This document shows positions 1 to 9,270 of a stretch of DNA of 64,000 nt, piece after piece. Origin of the DNA: JAZDGX01 sp964482205 (GTDB lineage Bacteria > Eisenbacteria > RBG-16-71-46 > CAIMUX01 > WJJG01). The stretch is from contig CAYZWI010000002.1 of NCBI GenBank assembly GCA_964482205.1, positions 1-64,000 of the forward strand, in the 5' to 3' direction. Within the stretch, counting starts at the first letter, position 1. Each line of letters begins with the position of its first letter. Made by a program: the position numbers and the translations under genes. The notes under the pieces were generated by a model, which worked only from the letters and a program-made list of their open reading frames with translations, searched no databases and was not told the DNA's origin.

Positions 1-1
1 C

Positions 2-76
2 TGGCACTTCGATGCCCACTGTACCGCGGGAGGAGTCCATTTCATCATGCACCGGGCGGTGCCGCACCCCCGTTGA
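2..76 (+). CDS. C-terminal end of an unidentified gene (partial)
   Basis: An open frame enters from the left edge and encodes 24 residues ending HRAVPHPR before a TGA stop. It lies 45 bp ahead of the first complete gene on the same strand, as expected for the tail of an upstream gene. The fragment is too short to assign to a family, and at this GC content a short open frame can arise by chance. Confidence 0.3.
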   Translation, partial: WHFDAHCTAGGVHFIMHRAVPHPR

Positions 77-121
77 ACCGGAGCGTTCGGTGCACGCCCG
101 AATCACGGTGGAGTCATTCTG

Positions 122-880
122 ATGCCGGCGTTTGACTATTCGTTGGTGGCCGATGTCTACGACAGATTCGTCAGGACCGATCTGGATGTGGCATTCTTCC
201 TGAAGGAGGCAGAAGGGATTGCCGGCGGTGTTCTGGAGCTGATGTGCGGCACAGGGCGGCTGAGCATGCCGCTGCTGGCTGCCGGCGTGCCCCTGACCTG
301 TGTCGACAGTTCGCCGGAGATGCTCGCGCAACTCCGCAGAAAGCTGGCGGAAGCTGGTTGCTCTGCAGAAGTGGTGGAACAGGATGTGGTCCACCTGTCG
401 TTGCCGCGGAGATACGAACTCGCTCTGGTTCCCTTCAATTCGTTTTCCGAAGTCATCGCAATTCAAGACGAGATTGGCACGCTGGAATCGATCCACCGTT
501 GCCTGACGGCGGGAGGGCGATTGATTGTCACATTGCATAGCCCTGCCGTGCGGTTGAAGCGCATCGACGGTCTCCCCCATGCGATGGGGCCATTCTCGCT
601 CGATGAGAAGGGGAATAGCTTCACAGTAACGTTGACCGAAGCATTCGATCCATCGACACGGCTGGTTACTGGACATGAGGTGCTAACGGCCCACGACGTT
701 ACAGGCGCGCTGCTGTGGCAGCGAGATATCCCGATCACATTTCGCCTGTTGTCGCTCGAGGAATTGGAAGGCATGGCCGTGAAGGCCGGTTTCACGATCG
801 ACAGCCTCTATGGTGATTACGATCGTTCGCCCTATGCGAGTGCCGTCAGCCCATTCATCATCAGCACACTCAAAGCATGA
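122..880 (+). CDS. Class I SAM-dependent methyltransferase
   Basis: This 252-residue cytoplasmic protein has the Rossmann-fold SAM-binding motif I ELMCGTGR at residues 39-46 and the acidic end of strand 2 at VDSSPEML (Asp62), which normally contacts the ribose of SAM. These define a class I methyltransferase, but the acceptor substrate cannot be read from sequence. The ATG is preceded by GGTGGAG 8 bp upstream. No partner gene is adjacent: a 454-bp gap follows. Base composition looks somewhat less GC-rich than later genes, so it may be an accessory gene. The family assignment is firm, the specific function open. Confidence 0.85.
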   Translation: MPAFDYSLVADVYDRFVRTDLDVAFFLKEAEGIAGGVLELMCGTGRLSMPLLAAGVPLTCVDSSPEMLAQLRRKLAEAGCSAEVVEQDVVHLSLPRRYELALVPFNSFSEVIAIQDEIGTLESIHRCLTAGGRLIVTLHSPAVRLKRIDGLPHAMGPFSLDEKGNSFTVTLTEAFDPSTRLVTGHEVLTAHDVTGALLWQRDIPITFRLLSLEELEGMAVKAGFTIDSLYGDYDRSPYASAVSPFIISTLKA

Positions 881-1334
881 CGTGGCGCGCACCTAACCCG
901 CGGCCGTACTTGACGCCGCGTCGGCGCGCAGGGAGGGGCGCCGCGGCCCCACCGCCCATCTGCCGCGTCAGCGGCCGAGCGCCGGCGAGGTCCGCCGGAC
1001 CTTGCCGTAGCCCCGCGATTCCGGACAGCGCGGCTTGGCCCAGACAGCCCGCTCCACCAGCCGGCACAACTGCCAGGCGGTGCGGGCTATTCATTTCGCG
1101 CCGACGATCCGGTAGCATGCGTTCCATGCTGCCTGGCGGAAGCGGGAGGGCGCGCGGGGAATCGCTGCGGGGCCGATCGCATCCCTCGCGGATCTGGAGC
1201 CGGCGCATTCGAGACGGAAATCATCAGTTCTCGAGCTTGGGCGATCCGTTGCGTGGCAGGCTCCGCCAAGCCACGGCCGCGCCGAATCCACCGCCCGGTG
1301 ACGGCGAGCAGGAGATCTCGCAAAGGAGGACGCG
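881..1334. other. 454-bp intergenic stretch without a supported gene
   Basis: Very GC-rich sequence with several short palindromes, for example AGGTCC-gcc-GGACCT at 988-1002. The open frames here have no start-site support and no recognisable protein pattern. The last 20 bp carry the strong ribosome-binding site of the next gene. Confidence 0.5.
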
Positions 1335-1916
1335 ATGAGGCATTTGGCCGTGATGTTCGTTCTTCTTGGCGTTGTCGCTGGGGCGGCGATGCCGGCTTAT
1401 TCTCAAGGGCCGCCTGATGCGGCCGCGCGCGCGCAGGCGCAGCGCGAGGCGATGGCGGCCCTCGACTTCATGGACGGCGTGTGGCGGGGTCAGGCCTGGA
1501 CGCTGCTGCCATCGGGCGAGAAGCACATCATCGTGCAGACGGAGCGCATCGGCCCTTTCCTCGATGGCACGGTGAAGGTGATGGAAGGGCGTGGCTACGA
1601 ACCTGACGGCAGCGTGAGTTTCAACGCCTTCGGCATCATCTCGTTCGAGCCAAGCAGCCAAGTGTACAGCCTTCGATCCTATGCGATGAGCGTTGCCGGC
1701 GACTTCGTGGTCACGCCTTCGGGGAACGGGTATACGTGGGAGATTCCCGCGGGCCCTGCCACGATACGGTACACGGCAACCGTGGCCGATGATGCATGGC
1801 ACGAGGTAGGCGACCGGATCGTCCCCGGGCAAGCGCCCATGCGCTTCTTCGAGATGACCCTCGCGCGCGTCGGTGACACGGACTGGCCGGGAGCGAATCC
1901 GGTGAGCCCGGATTGA
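1335..1916 (+). CDS. Secreted lipocalin-like protein (DUF1579-like)
   Basis: This 193-residue protein begins with a clear Sec signal peptide (residues 1-23, hydrophobic core VMFVLLGVVAGAA, likely cleavage after AYS). The mature part starts with a short helix and 'ALDFMDGVWRGQAW', which resembles the 'FLxGxWxG' opening of DUF1579/heme-nitrobindin-like beta-barrels, followed by alternating strand-like segments. It probably sits in the periplasm or is exported, with an unknown ligand. The ATG is preceded by AAAGGAGG at 1322-1329, one of the best ribosome-binding sites in the window. The fold assignment is by pattern only. Confidence 0.7.
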   Translation: MRHLAVMFVLLGVVAGAAMPAYSQGPPDAAARAQAQREAMAALDFMDGVWRGQAWTLLPSGEKHIIVQTERIGPFLDGTVKVMEGRGYEPDGSVSFNAFGIISFEPSSQVYSLRSYAMSVAGDFVVTPSGNGYTWEIPAGPATIRYTATVADDAWHEVGDRIVPGQAPMRFFEMTLARVGDTDWPGANPVSPD

Positions 1917-1958
1917 CAGCGAGAAATCGGACCAGCCCCTTGCAGCCGACGGCACGAG

Positions 1959-1992
1959 CTGTCCGGCGGCATGGACTGTCCGGCGGCATGGA
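1959..1992. repeat. 17-bp perfect tandem duplication
   Basis: The unit ctgtccggcggcatgga occurs twice head to tail in the spacer between the lipocalin-like gene and the second methyltransferase gene. It looks like a slippage product and has no evident function. Confidence 0.8.
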
Positions 1993-2034
1993 CTTACAGA
2001 CGGCGGGCATCGGACCGTCGAAGGATTGAGAATC

Positions 2035-2808
2035 ATGGACACCTGGAAGTTCTACGACATCACCCACCGCGAGCATGTCATCTGCAATCCCACGAACACC
2101 GAGAAGCTCGAGCGGCTGGTCGGGCTCCTGCGGCTTCCGGCGGATGCGCGCGTGGTCGACATCGCCTGCGGGAAAGGGATGTTCCTGATCCGCCTGGCGG
2201 AGGCGTACCGCATCCGTGGAATCGGGATCGACATTTCGCCGTTTCACATTGCCGATGCACAGAGAGAGCTGACGAAGCGGGCGCCGAAGACGGAGATTGT
2301 CTTCCGTCAAATGAACGGCGCCGACTTCGTGCCTGAAGAGCCGCGCGTCCTGACACTGGCCTCCTGCATCGGAGCGAGCTGGGTGTTCGGTGGTCACGCC
2401 GAGACTCTCGACGCGCTTGCGCGCATGATTGCGCCCGGCGGGTGGGTGGTCGCCGGCGAGCCTTACTGGCTTCAGGAGCCATCGGAGGAGTACCTTGCCG
2501 CCTTGGGGATCGGCAGGGACGCCTTCGCGACGCATCGGGGCAACGCGGAGGCCGGTGAACTGCTGGGGCTGGAGCTGGTGCACACATTCGCGAGCAGCAA
2601 AGATGATTGGGACCAGTACGAAGGCCTGCAGTGGTATGCGGCGGCTGAGTATGCCCGTGGTCACCCGGACGATCCGGACGTGCCGGAGCTCTTGGAACGA
2701 ATGGCCAAGCAGAAGGCGAGCTATCTTCGCTGGGGGCGAGACACCTTGGGCTGGGCGATCTACCTCTTCCGGCATCGCGCGCAAGAGCGTACGAGCGCGG
2801 CCGACTGA
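2035..2808 (+). CDS. Class I SAM-dependent methyltransferase
   Basis: 257 residues with SAM motif I VVDIACGKGMF (around residues 40-50) and the acidic strand-2 residue in GIDISPFHI. The N-terminus (MDTWKFYDITHREHVICNP) and the C-terminal segment with 'EGLQWYAAAEYA' resemble small-molecule methyltransferases of the UbiE/COQ5-like superfamily; the substrate is unknown. The ATG at 2035 is preferred over the in-frame TTG at 2026 because AAGGA at 2021-2025 gives 9-bp spacing to the ATG. It is unrelated in detail to the methyltransferase at 122, so this is not a recent duplication. Confidence 0.85.
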   Translation: MDTWKFYDITHREHVICNPTNTEKLERLVGLLRLPADARVVDIACGKGMFLIRLAEAYRIRGIGIDISPFHIADAQRELTKRAPKTEIVFRQMNGADFVPEEPRVLTLASCIGASWVFGGHAETLDALARMIAPGGWVVAGEPYWLQEPSEEYLAALGIGRDAFATHRGNAEAGELLGLELVHTFASSKDDWDQYEGLQWYAAAEYARGHPDDPDVPELLERMAKQKASYLRWGRDTLGWAIYLFRHRAQERTSAAD

Positions 2809-2890
2809 CGATGGCTTTCAGCAACGCCGGCGATGGGCGGGCCATTGGTGTCGCAGACGATAACCAGGTCAAGGGTGCGATCCAGGTAGC

Positions 2891-5137
2891 ATGAGTGAAA
2901 GCCAAGGAAGGATGAGCGCCGGCACCCGGCCGCACAAGGACGGGCCGAGCCCCGGCCTTCCCGATGTTCGTTCGCTCGGTGCGCGATGGTGCTGGGCCGC
3001 GATTGCTGTGTTCGCCTTCGCCGTGCGCGCCGCCTACTTGCTCGAGAGCAGCGCGAATCCCTTTCGCCATCATCTGAATCTCGACCCTGAGTTCTATCAC
3101 GACTGGGCGCGTCGCATTCTAAGCGGCCAGCTGTTCGGCCCCGATGTGTTTCCTCAAGCGCCGCTCTATCCCTATCTGCTCGCGAGCGTGTATGCGATCA
3201 CCGGCCCGAATGTGCTCGCTCCGTTGTGGCTTCAGGCGGCGATGGGTGCGGCGACGGTAGCGATCGGCGCAGGCCTCGCGGGGCGCTGGTTCGGCCGCCC
3301 GGCGATGATCGCCACCGCCTTGCTGCTTGCCTTCTACAAACCCGCAATCTTCTACACTGGCGTCCTGCTCGTTCCGGTGCTCGCAGGCCTGCTGGTCGCG
3401 CTCGCCCTGTGGTTCGCGGACCGGCGTCCCTGGCTGGCGGGGATCTTCACCGGGCTGACCGCCCTCGCCCACCCCGTCTTGCTTCCGGGAACGCTGATCG
3501 CCGCGGTCACCGCTCAGCGGTTGTCGCACGATCGCGCGCTGAATGCGGGCCGGAAAGACGCTGGCGGGAGCAATGGGAGTGGCCCGCCCCGCGCGGACGC
3601 GGCTACGCGCAGTCCCGTGGCCCGCACGCTGGCCAGCACACTCGCCCGCACACTCGCCCGCGCGCTACGCCCGTCGCTGCCCATCTTCGCCGGCTGCGTG
3701 ATCGCGATCGCTCCGGCGACGCTTCACAATCTCATCGAGAGCGGCCGCTTCGTGCCGATCTCCGCGAATTCGGGCATCAACTTCTACATCGGAAACGGGC
3801 CCGAGGCGAACGGCTTCTACGGCTCCCCCTTCGGCCTGCGGGCCGAACGCGATTTGCTCGGCGTGAATGAGGCTTCGTATCGCGCCGGCAGGAAGCTGAC
3901 GACGGTGGAGTCCTCCGGCTACTGGAACGCTCGCGCGTGGGACGCGGTGCGCGCGCGCCCGCTACACGCGCTCGGCCTGTACTTGCGCAAGGTCTACTTC
4001 ACACTCTTCGCCTGGGAGACGCCTCAAGTCGAATCGCTCGATTTCGAGAAGCGCTATTCGACGCTGCTGCGCATTCCGCTGCTTCCGAATTGGATCCTCT
4101 TGCTCGTTCTCTCCGCATCCGCGTTGGTCCTCCTTCCGCGCGGGCGTATCCTGCGCGGCTGGGGCGCGGCGGTGCTCACGACCGCGCTCGCGATTGCGGT
4201 CTACTTCGCCACGGCGCGTTTTCGATTCCCCATGCATGTGCCGCTGGCGTTGATGGCGGGAGCCGCGCTGGGTGCGATGTACGAAGCGTGGCACGCCCGC
4301 GATCGCCATGCGCCCGGCGCGCGCCTGCCCGTCATCGCGCGCCTGCCTGCCGCGGCCGCCGTGGCCGTGCTCATCGTGGTCGCGTTCGTGCCCAATTGGC
4401 TGCGCGTTCAGAAGAACCTCACCCATGGGCAGTACTACTTTCGCCTGGGATTGATCGCGGAAGAGGAGCAGCGCTCGGCCGATGCGATGAAGGCGTACGA
4501 AGATGCGCTCGCGATCGACCCGACTGTCGCCCGCGCCGCGGTGAACCTCGGCATCCTGCAAGCGCGCAACGGAAATCTCGCCGCGGCCGAACCTCTGCTC
4601 GAGCGCGGCGTGCGTCTCGATCCGCGCAGCGCGCGCGGGCTGCTTTCGCTCGGCCAGATCCATCAACTGCGGGGAGATCTCGCCGCGGCGTGCAGCCTGT
4701 ACGCAGCCTCGTTCCAAGCGGACACGAGCTATGTGCGCGCACTCGAATCGTTGGCCGCCGCCCGCTACGCCAACGGCGAACCGGCGGAGGCGGAATCGGA
4801 CTGCCGCGGAGTGATCCGGCGCGCGGGGAACGATCCGCTGACGGCCCGCTGCCGTTTTCTGCTCGATCGCTGGTCCGAGCGGCGCCGTTTCGGTTGGCCG
4901 GCTTGGGTGTCCCGAGAAGCGTCCGAGGGGGATTTGGCCTTCGCCGTGAACGACCTCGCCACCGCCGAGGCGCGCTACCAGGCTTCGCTCGCGCGCGATC
5001 CGCGCGATCCGAGCACGATCCTCGCGCTCATCCGGATCGCATCGGTGCGGGGCGACCGCGCGGCCGCCGAACGCCTGGCCGCCTCCTACCGGCAGACGGG
5101 CGCTCCTGCGGCAGCTCTGGCAGGAACGGGGCTATAG
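2891..5137 (+). CDS. GT39/ArnT-like membrane glycosyltransferase with C-terminal TPRs
   Basis: 748 residues. A polytopic membrane region (about residues 30-500) starts with a transmembrane helix and a periplasmic loop LDPEFYHDWARRI (about 63-75), the acidic position characteristic of lipid-linked-sugar-dependent GT-C enzymes. The loop 'NSGINFYIGNGPEANGFYG' is typical of bacterial GT39 proteins. About residues 510-640 form three to four TPRs (AYEDALAIDP, LLERGVRLDP and related units), presumably periplasmic and protein-binding. A low-complexity insert with the unit ARTL repeated three times (nt 3620-3670) lies in one loop. It likely transfers a sugar from a polyprenyl carrier to a protein or glycan; acceptor unknown. 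Confidence 0.8.
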   Translation: MSESQGRMSAGTRPHKDGPSPGLPDVRSLGARWCWAAIAVFAFAVRAAYLLESSANPFRHHLNLDPEFYHDWARRILSGQLFGPDVFPQAPLYPYLLASVYAITGPNVLAPLWLQAAMGAATVAIGAGLAGRWFGRPAMIATALLLAFYKPAIFYTGVLLVPVLAGLLVALALWFADRRPWLAGIFTGLTALAHPVLLPGTLIAAVTAQRLSHDRALNAGRKDAGGSNGSGPPRADAATRSPVARTLASTLARTLARALRPSLPIFAGCVIAIAPATLHNLIESGRFVPISANSGINFYIGNGPEANGFYGSPFGLRAERDLLGVNEASYRAGRKLTTVESSGYWNARAWDAVRARPLHALGLYLRKVYFTLFAWETPQVESLDFEKRYSTLLRIPLLPNWILLLVLSASALVLLPRGRILRGWGAAVLTTALAIAVYFATARFRFPMHVPLALMAGAALGAMYEAWHARDRHAPGARLPVIARLPAAAAVAVLIVVAFVPNWLRVQKNLTHGQYYFRLGLIAEEEQRSADAMKAYEDALAIDPTVARAAVNLGILQARNGNLAAAEPLLERGVRLDPRSARGLLSLGQIHQLRGDLAAACSLYAASFQADTSYVRALESLAAARYANGEPAEAESDCRGVIRRAGNDPLTARCRFLLDRWSERRRFGWPAWVSREASEGDLAFAVNDLATAEARYQASLARDPRDPSTILALIRIASVRGDRAAAERLAASYRQTGAPAAALAGTGL

Positions 5138-5179
5138 CAGCTGCAAGGCCGCGCGAAGGGGGGCGAAGCTGCCGCATCC

Positions 5180-6052
5180 TCACCCACGCGGTCCCCTGCC
5201 CCATCGCGTGCATTCCGGATCCGCGAAGGCCAGGCGCTTCTTCATCACCTCCACGGCCTTCGGGTCGTGATCGATGAGCAGGAATCTTCTCCCCAGTCGC
5301 CCCGCCGCTTCGCCCGTCGTTCCGCTTCCCGCGAAGAAATCGCACACGAGATCGCCCGGATTGGAATGGACGCGAACGATGCGATTCAGGATGGCGACCG
5401 GCTTCTGGGTGGGAAAGCCGCACTTCTCCTTGCCGTTCGTCGGCACGATCGTCTGCCACCAGACATCGGTGGGCGTCTTCCCTCGGGCCGCCTTCTCGGG
5501 CCCCACGAGACCGGGAGCCATGTAGGGGATCCGATCGATCGCCTCGTAATGGAAGGTGTAGCGCCGCGGGTCCTTCGCGTACCAGAGGATGTTGTCGTGC
5601 TTGGCGGGCCAGCGCTTGCGCGACCGCCCACCGAAATCGTAGGACCAGATGATCTCGTTCAGAAACGACGCCCTTCCAAAAATGCCGTCGAGCATCACTT
5701 TCAAGTAATGCACCTCGCGACAATCGAGATGCAGGAAGAACGATCCGCGCGGACGAAGAATGCGAAAGGCCGCTCGCAGGCGCGGCTCGAGAAACGCGGC
5801 ATAATCGTTCCAGGAATCATCGAACCCATGTTCGGAGACGGCCTCGCTGCGATAGCGCTTGCCTTGGAATCCCGTGCGGTCTCCCCCGTTCTCGTCGTGA
5901 ATTGCTCGAATCCGCACGCGCTTCTGACGCCGGCCGGTGTTGAAGGGCGGATCGATGTAGATCAAGTCGACCGACGCGTCGGGCAGGCGCGAGAGGACGG
6001 CAAGATTGTCGCCTTCGATGATGCGATTGCGCTGATCGGGAGTGCGTTTCAT
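5180..6052 (-). CDS. DNA adenine-N6 methyltransferase, beta class, orphan
   Basis: 290 residues. Catalytic motif IV DPPFNTG lies at residues 34-40 and the SAM motif FFAGSG at 239-244. The order catalytic-then-SAM motif, with a target-recognition region between, defines the beta class (DNA adenine or N4-cytosine; DPPF with an FxGxG core favours N6-adenine). The start is the ATG at 6052, where similarity to the family begins (NRIIEGDNLAVLSRLPD). The frame stays open upstream to 6241, but that part is Arg/Ala/Gly-rich and looks non-coding. No restriction endonuclease or specificity subunit is adjacent, so it probably acts as an epigenetic or phage-acquired orphan enzyme. Confidence 0.9.
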   Translation of the reverse strand: MKRTPDQRNRIIEGDNLAVLSRLPDASVDLIYIDPPFNTGRRQKRVRIRAIHDENGGDRTGFQGKRYRSEAVSEHGFDDSWNDYAAFLEPRLRAAFRILRPRGSFFLHLDCREVHYLKVMLDGIFGRASFLNEIIWSYDFGGRSRKRWPAKHDNILWYAKDPRRYTFHYEAIDRIPYMAPGLVGPEKAARGKTPTDVWWQTIVPTNGKEKCGFPTQKPVAILNRIVRVHSNPGDLVCDFFAGSGTTGEAAGRLGRRFLLIDHDPKAVEVMKKRLAFADPECTRWGRGPRG

Positions 6053-6592
6053 GGATCTCGCCGGATGTCGGGCGGCGCCCGCTCTCGTTTCCTGGACTGC
6101 AGCGGAGCCGCGCCCCGCAGTTGCGCCGGCTCGCCGCCGCTCGAAGGATTCTCGGAAACGCCGCTTGCCTGCCCTCCTAGTGTGCCGGTTGGAATCTACC
6201 GGCTGCCGTCCGGCCGGTCCACGGCCGGACGGGTCCGCCACTCATGTCCGGAGGGGCTGCCCAGTAATCCGAGCGGCAGCGGCAGCCTGAGCAGCCGCCG
6301 AAGTCGAACCGTCTGCCTCGGTGGAGCGCAATTCATCCATATCTATTTGCAGGGAAAACAGTTGCGAAGAATCAGGCCGGATCTTCGACCCACAGGCGAA
6401 CGGCCGCCACTGCCTGCCCTCCTTCCCCCTCAACGAACTCAAACTCTGCTTTTGCTGATTCCCGGTTTGCGCTACTCTCAACGGTTCAGGACGGTCGGCA
6501 TGCGCTGCCGTGACCCGCTTTTACGGGAGCTGTCGGCTGTCCTATTGGAGTCGCCCGAGCGGGCAGGTAAGAGCCGGTACGAGGACCAGGGA
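6053..6592. other. 540-bp divergent intergenic region
   Basis: This separates the leftward DNA methyltransferase from rightward fabH. The right half is noticeably less GC-rich than its surroundings. A weak promoter-like pair TTGCTG (6452-6457) and TACTCT (6473-6478) with 15-bp spacing faces fabH. Reading frames here are continuous with the flanking genes but lack protein-like composition; no gene is supported. Confidence 0.4.
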
Positions 6593-7579
6593 ATGGTTCA
6601 ACGCTCGAGGGCACTCGGCACGGGCATGTGCGTGCCGACGCAAGTCATTACAAATGAAGACCTTGCCCGGATCGTAGATACCAGCGACGACTGGATCGTC
6701 ACGCGCACCGGGATGAAGGAGAGGCGGCGCGTCCAGCCCGACCAGGCGGCGTCGGATCTCGCCGTCCCCGCCGCATTGCAGGCGATCGAGGAGTCGGGCG
6801 TCTCCCCGCGCGAGCTCGACGCGATCATCGTCGCGACCGTGACCTCGGACATGCTCTTCCCTTCCACGAGCTGCATCATCCAGGATCGAATCGGTGCCCG
6901 AAACATCCCCGCCTTCGATGTCTCGGCCGGCTGCACGGGAGCGATCTACGCGCTCTCGCTCGCGGATCAGATGATCCGCGGCGGCAAGTACCGCAACATC
7001 CTCGTGGTCGGCGTCGAGGTCCTCACGAAGATCACGAACTGGACCGACCGCTCGACCTGCGTGCTCTTCGGCGATGCGGCCGGCGCGATCGTGCTCGGGC
7101 CATCGGATCGTGACGACCACGGGATTCTCGGATTCCATCTCGGGTCCGACGGCCGGGGCGGACACACCTTGCGCATGCCGGCGGGCGGATCGCGGATGCC
7201 GGCCAATCACGAGACGGTCGAGAAGCGGATGCACACGCTCTACATGCGCGGAAACGAAATCTTCAAGCCCGCGGTCAACATGATGAGCGAGTCGTGCAAT
7301 ATCCTGACCGAGCAGGCGGGCATGAAGCCCCGCGATGTGGATTTGCTCGTCTTCCATCAAGCGAATCTGCGAATCATCGAAGCGGTCGGCAAACGCTTGC
7401 ATCTTCCGAGCGAGAAGGTCTTCGTCAACATCCACAAGTACGGCAACACCTCGTCCGCCTCCACGCTGCTGGCGATTCACGAGGCCCGCGAATCCGGCCG
7501 TCTGCACCGGGGTAGTCTCATGCTCCAGGTCGCATTCGGGGCCGGCCTGACCTGGGGCGGCATCCTCTGGAAATGGTAG
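6593..7579 (+). CDS. fabH: 3-oxoacyl-ACP synthase III (KAS III)
   Basis: 328 residues, the normal FabH length. It condenses an acyl-CoA primer with malonyl-ACP to start type II fatty-acid synthesis. The complete Cys-His-Asn triad is visible: Cys in SAGCTGAIYA (about residue 113), His in FHQANLRI (about 255) and Asn in YGNTSSAS (about 284). The N-terminal GTGMCVPTQVITNEDLA and DTSDDWIVTRTGMKERR are signature FabH segments. The ATG at 6593 with CCAGGGA upstream is chosen; the frame is open much further left but antisense to the methyltransferase. It stands alone, without plsX or other fab genes beside it. Confidence 0.95.
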   Translation: MVQRSRALGTGMCVPTQVITNEDLARIVDTSDDWIVTRTGMKERRRVQPDQAASDLAVPAALQAIEESGVSPRELDAIIVATVTSDMLFPSTSCIIQDRIGARNIPAFDVSAGCTGAIYALSLADQMIRGGKYRNILVVGVEVLTKITNWTDRSTCVLFGDAAGAIVLGPSDRDDHGILGFHLGSDGRGGHTLRMPAGGSRMPANHETVEKRMHTLYMRGNEIFKPAVNMMSESCNILTEQAGMKPRDVDLLVFHQANLRIIEAVGKRLHLPSEKVFVNIHKYGNTSSASTLLAIHEARESGRLHRGSLMLQVAFGAGLTWGGILWKW

Positions 7580-7699
7580 GATGACGATCCCCCACGGCCC
7601 TATGCCTGCCGGACATCCGTGCCGATAATGATCTCCATGAATGGCGCGGAACGCCGGGCGGTCGTTCCGTGCCCGCTCCACTCTCAGAAAGGACCACGC

Positions 7700-9262
7700 A
7701 TGGCCCGCAAGAAGATCGCGAAGAAGACCAGGCCGGGCAAGACCGTCCGGCCCGCCGAGAAGAAGCCTCGTGCCGCGAAGGCCCGATCCGTATCGAAGGA
7801 AGATTGGGAGGCCCGCGCGCGCGAGCGCGAAGACGCGCGCAGCAAGCCGGAAGAGACGGCGGCGGATTCGCCAGAGCAGATGGTGGCGAAGCCCGGCCGC
7901 TCCGCAAACCCCGAACGCAAGCTTCCTGCGGGGGTCTTTCCTCGCGGAACGGTGCGCCGTCCGCGCCTGAAGGGCGCGCACATCCGCCGCGTCGGGATCG
8001 TCTTCGCCGGCGGGCCAGCGCCGGGGGCGAACGCGGTCATCAGCGCCGCGGCGATATCGTTTCTCGACACGAGTCGCGAGGTGATCGGCTTCACTTCGGG
8101 CTATCGCCATCTCGAGCGCTATCATCCGGTCACCTGCCGCCTGCAGATGGGCGAGCACTATCGCCTCTTTCGCGCGCGCGATGTGAGCGGGATGCGCAAC
8201 ACCCAAGGCATTCTGATCGGCACCTCGCGCGCGAATCCGGGCGCCGACATCCGCGGACCGGGCGACCTCAACAATGCGCGTCGCACGCAACGCCTGCAGA
8301 ATTGCTACGCCGCGCTCGTCGACCTGGGCATCGATGCGCTGATCTCGATCGGCGGCGACGACACGCTCAAGACCGCGAATTTTCTGTACGAATATCAGAA
8401 GCGCCTGCCGCGCGGGGCGAAGCGGATCCACATCGTCCACCTGCCCAAGACGATCGACAACGACTACAAGGGCATCGACTTCACCTTCGGATACTTCACC
8501 GCGGTCGATTTTCTGGCCAAGGAGATGAAGAACCTGCGCGCGGACGCGGAAGCGAGCGACCGCTACTTCATCGCCCAGGCGATGGGCCGCAAGGCCGGCT
8601 GGCTCTCGTACGGCGTGGGCATCGCCGGCGAGGCGAACATGATCTTCAGCGTCGAGGACATCGAAGAGGAGATGCTCTTCGACGATGAGATCATCGACGA
8701 GAACGGCGCGCGGCGCACCGAGCGGCGGCTGCGTCTGGAGGCGCTCGTCGAGCGGATCACCGATCTCGTGATTTGGCGCGAAGAGCGCGAAGGCAAGACC
8801 TTCGGCACGGTGGTCCTGGCTGAAGGCCTCGCCGAGCTGTTGCCCGAGAAGCTGATTCGCGGCGTGGACAAGGACGAGCATGGGCACATCTCGATCGGCA
8901 AGATCGACCTCGGCCACATCGTCGCCAAGCTGGTGGAAGCCGAGTACACGCGCCGCACGGGGAAGAAGCGCAAGGTGACCGGACTGCAGATCGGCTACGA
9001 ATCGCGCTGCGCCGTGCCGCACGCGTTCGATGTGATGCTCGGCAGCCAGCTCGGAATCGGCGCCTTCCGCGCGCTCGTCGAGGAGAACCTGGACGGGCAC
9101 ATGGTGAGCGTCTCGGGCCAGCTCGATCTGCGCTTCGTGCCGTTTCGCAATCTGGTCAATCCCAAGACGCTCCGAACCGAAGTGCGCTACATCCAGCCCG
9201 GCTCCGATTTCCACCGGCTCGCGCGCTTCCTGGAATCGAAGACCGAGGTCGCGCGCGCTTGA
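7700..9262 (+). CDS. pfp: 6-phosphofructokinase, PPi-dependent type
   Basis: 520 residues. It interconverts fructose-6-phosphate and fructose-1,6-bisphosphate. The phosphoryl-donor site reads GGDDT (about residue 217), with Asp where ATP enzymes have Gly, and the catalytic loop reads PKTIDND (about 249), with Lys where ATP enzymes have Gly. Both changes are the established hallmarks of pyrophosphate use. An unusual N-terminal extension of about 90 residues is rich in Lys, Arg and Ala (MARKKIAKKTRPGKTVRPAE), resembling histone-like basic tails. The ATG at 7700 has AGAAAGGA just upstream. A repeat element begins right after the stop. Confidence 0.93.
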   Translation: MARKKIAKKTRPGKTVRPAEKKPRAAKARSVSKEDWEARAREREDARSKPEETAADSPEQMVAKPGRSANPERKLPAGVFPRGTVRRPRLKGAHIRRVGIVFAGGPAPGANAVISAAAISFLDTSREVIGFTSGYRHLERYHPVTCRLQMGEHYRLFRARDVSGMRNTQGILIGTSRANPGADIRGPGDLNNARRTQRLQNCYAALVDLGIDALISIGGDDTLKTANFLYEYQKRLPRGAKRIHIVHLPKTIDNDYKGIDFTFGYFTAVDFLAKEMKNLRADAEASDRYFIAQAMGRKAGWLSYGVGIAGEANMIFSVEDIEEEMLFDDEIIDENGARRTERRLRLEALVERITDLVIWREEREGKTFGTVVLAEGLAELLPEKLIRGVDKDEHGHISIGKIDLGHIVAKLVEAEYTRRTGKKRKVTGLQIGYESRCAVPHAFDVMLGSQLGIGAFRALVEENLDGHMVSVSGQLDLRFVPFRNLVNPKTLRTEVRYIQPGSDFHRLARFLESKTEVARA

Positions 9263-9270
9263 GGCGCACG

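Noticed and set aside
881..1334. Possible integron attC site after the first methyltransferase (ACCTAAC near its stop)
   Set aside because: No matching GTTRRRY partner was found before the next gene, and there is no integrase or cassette array.
5267..6592. In-frame N-terminal extension of fabH by about 440 codons
   Set aside because: It lies antisense to the DNA methyltransferase gene, has no protein pattern, and FabH is full length from 6593.
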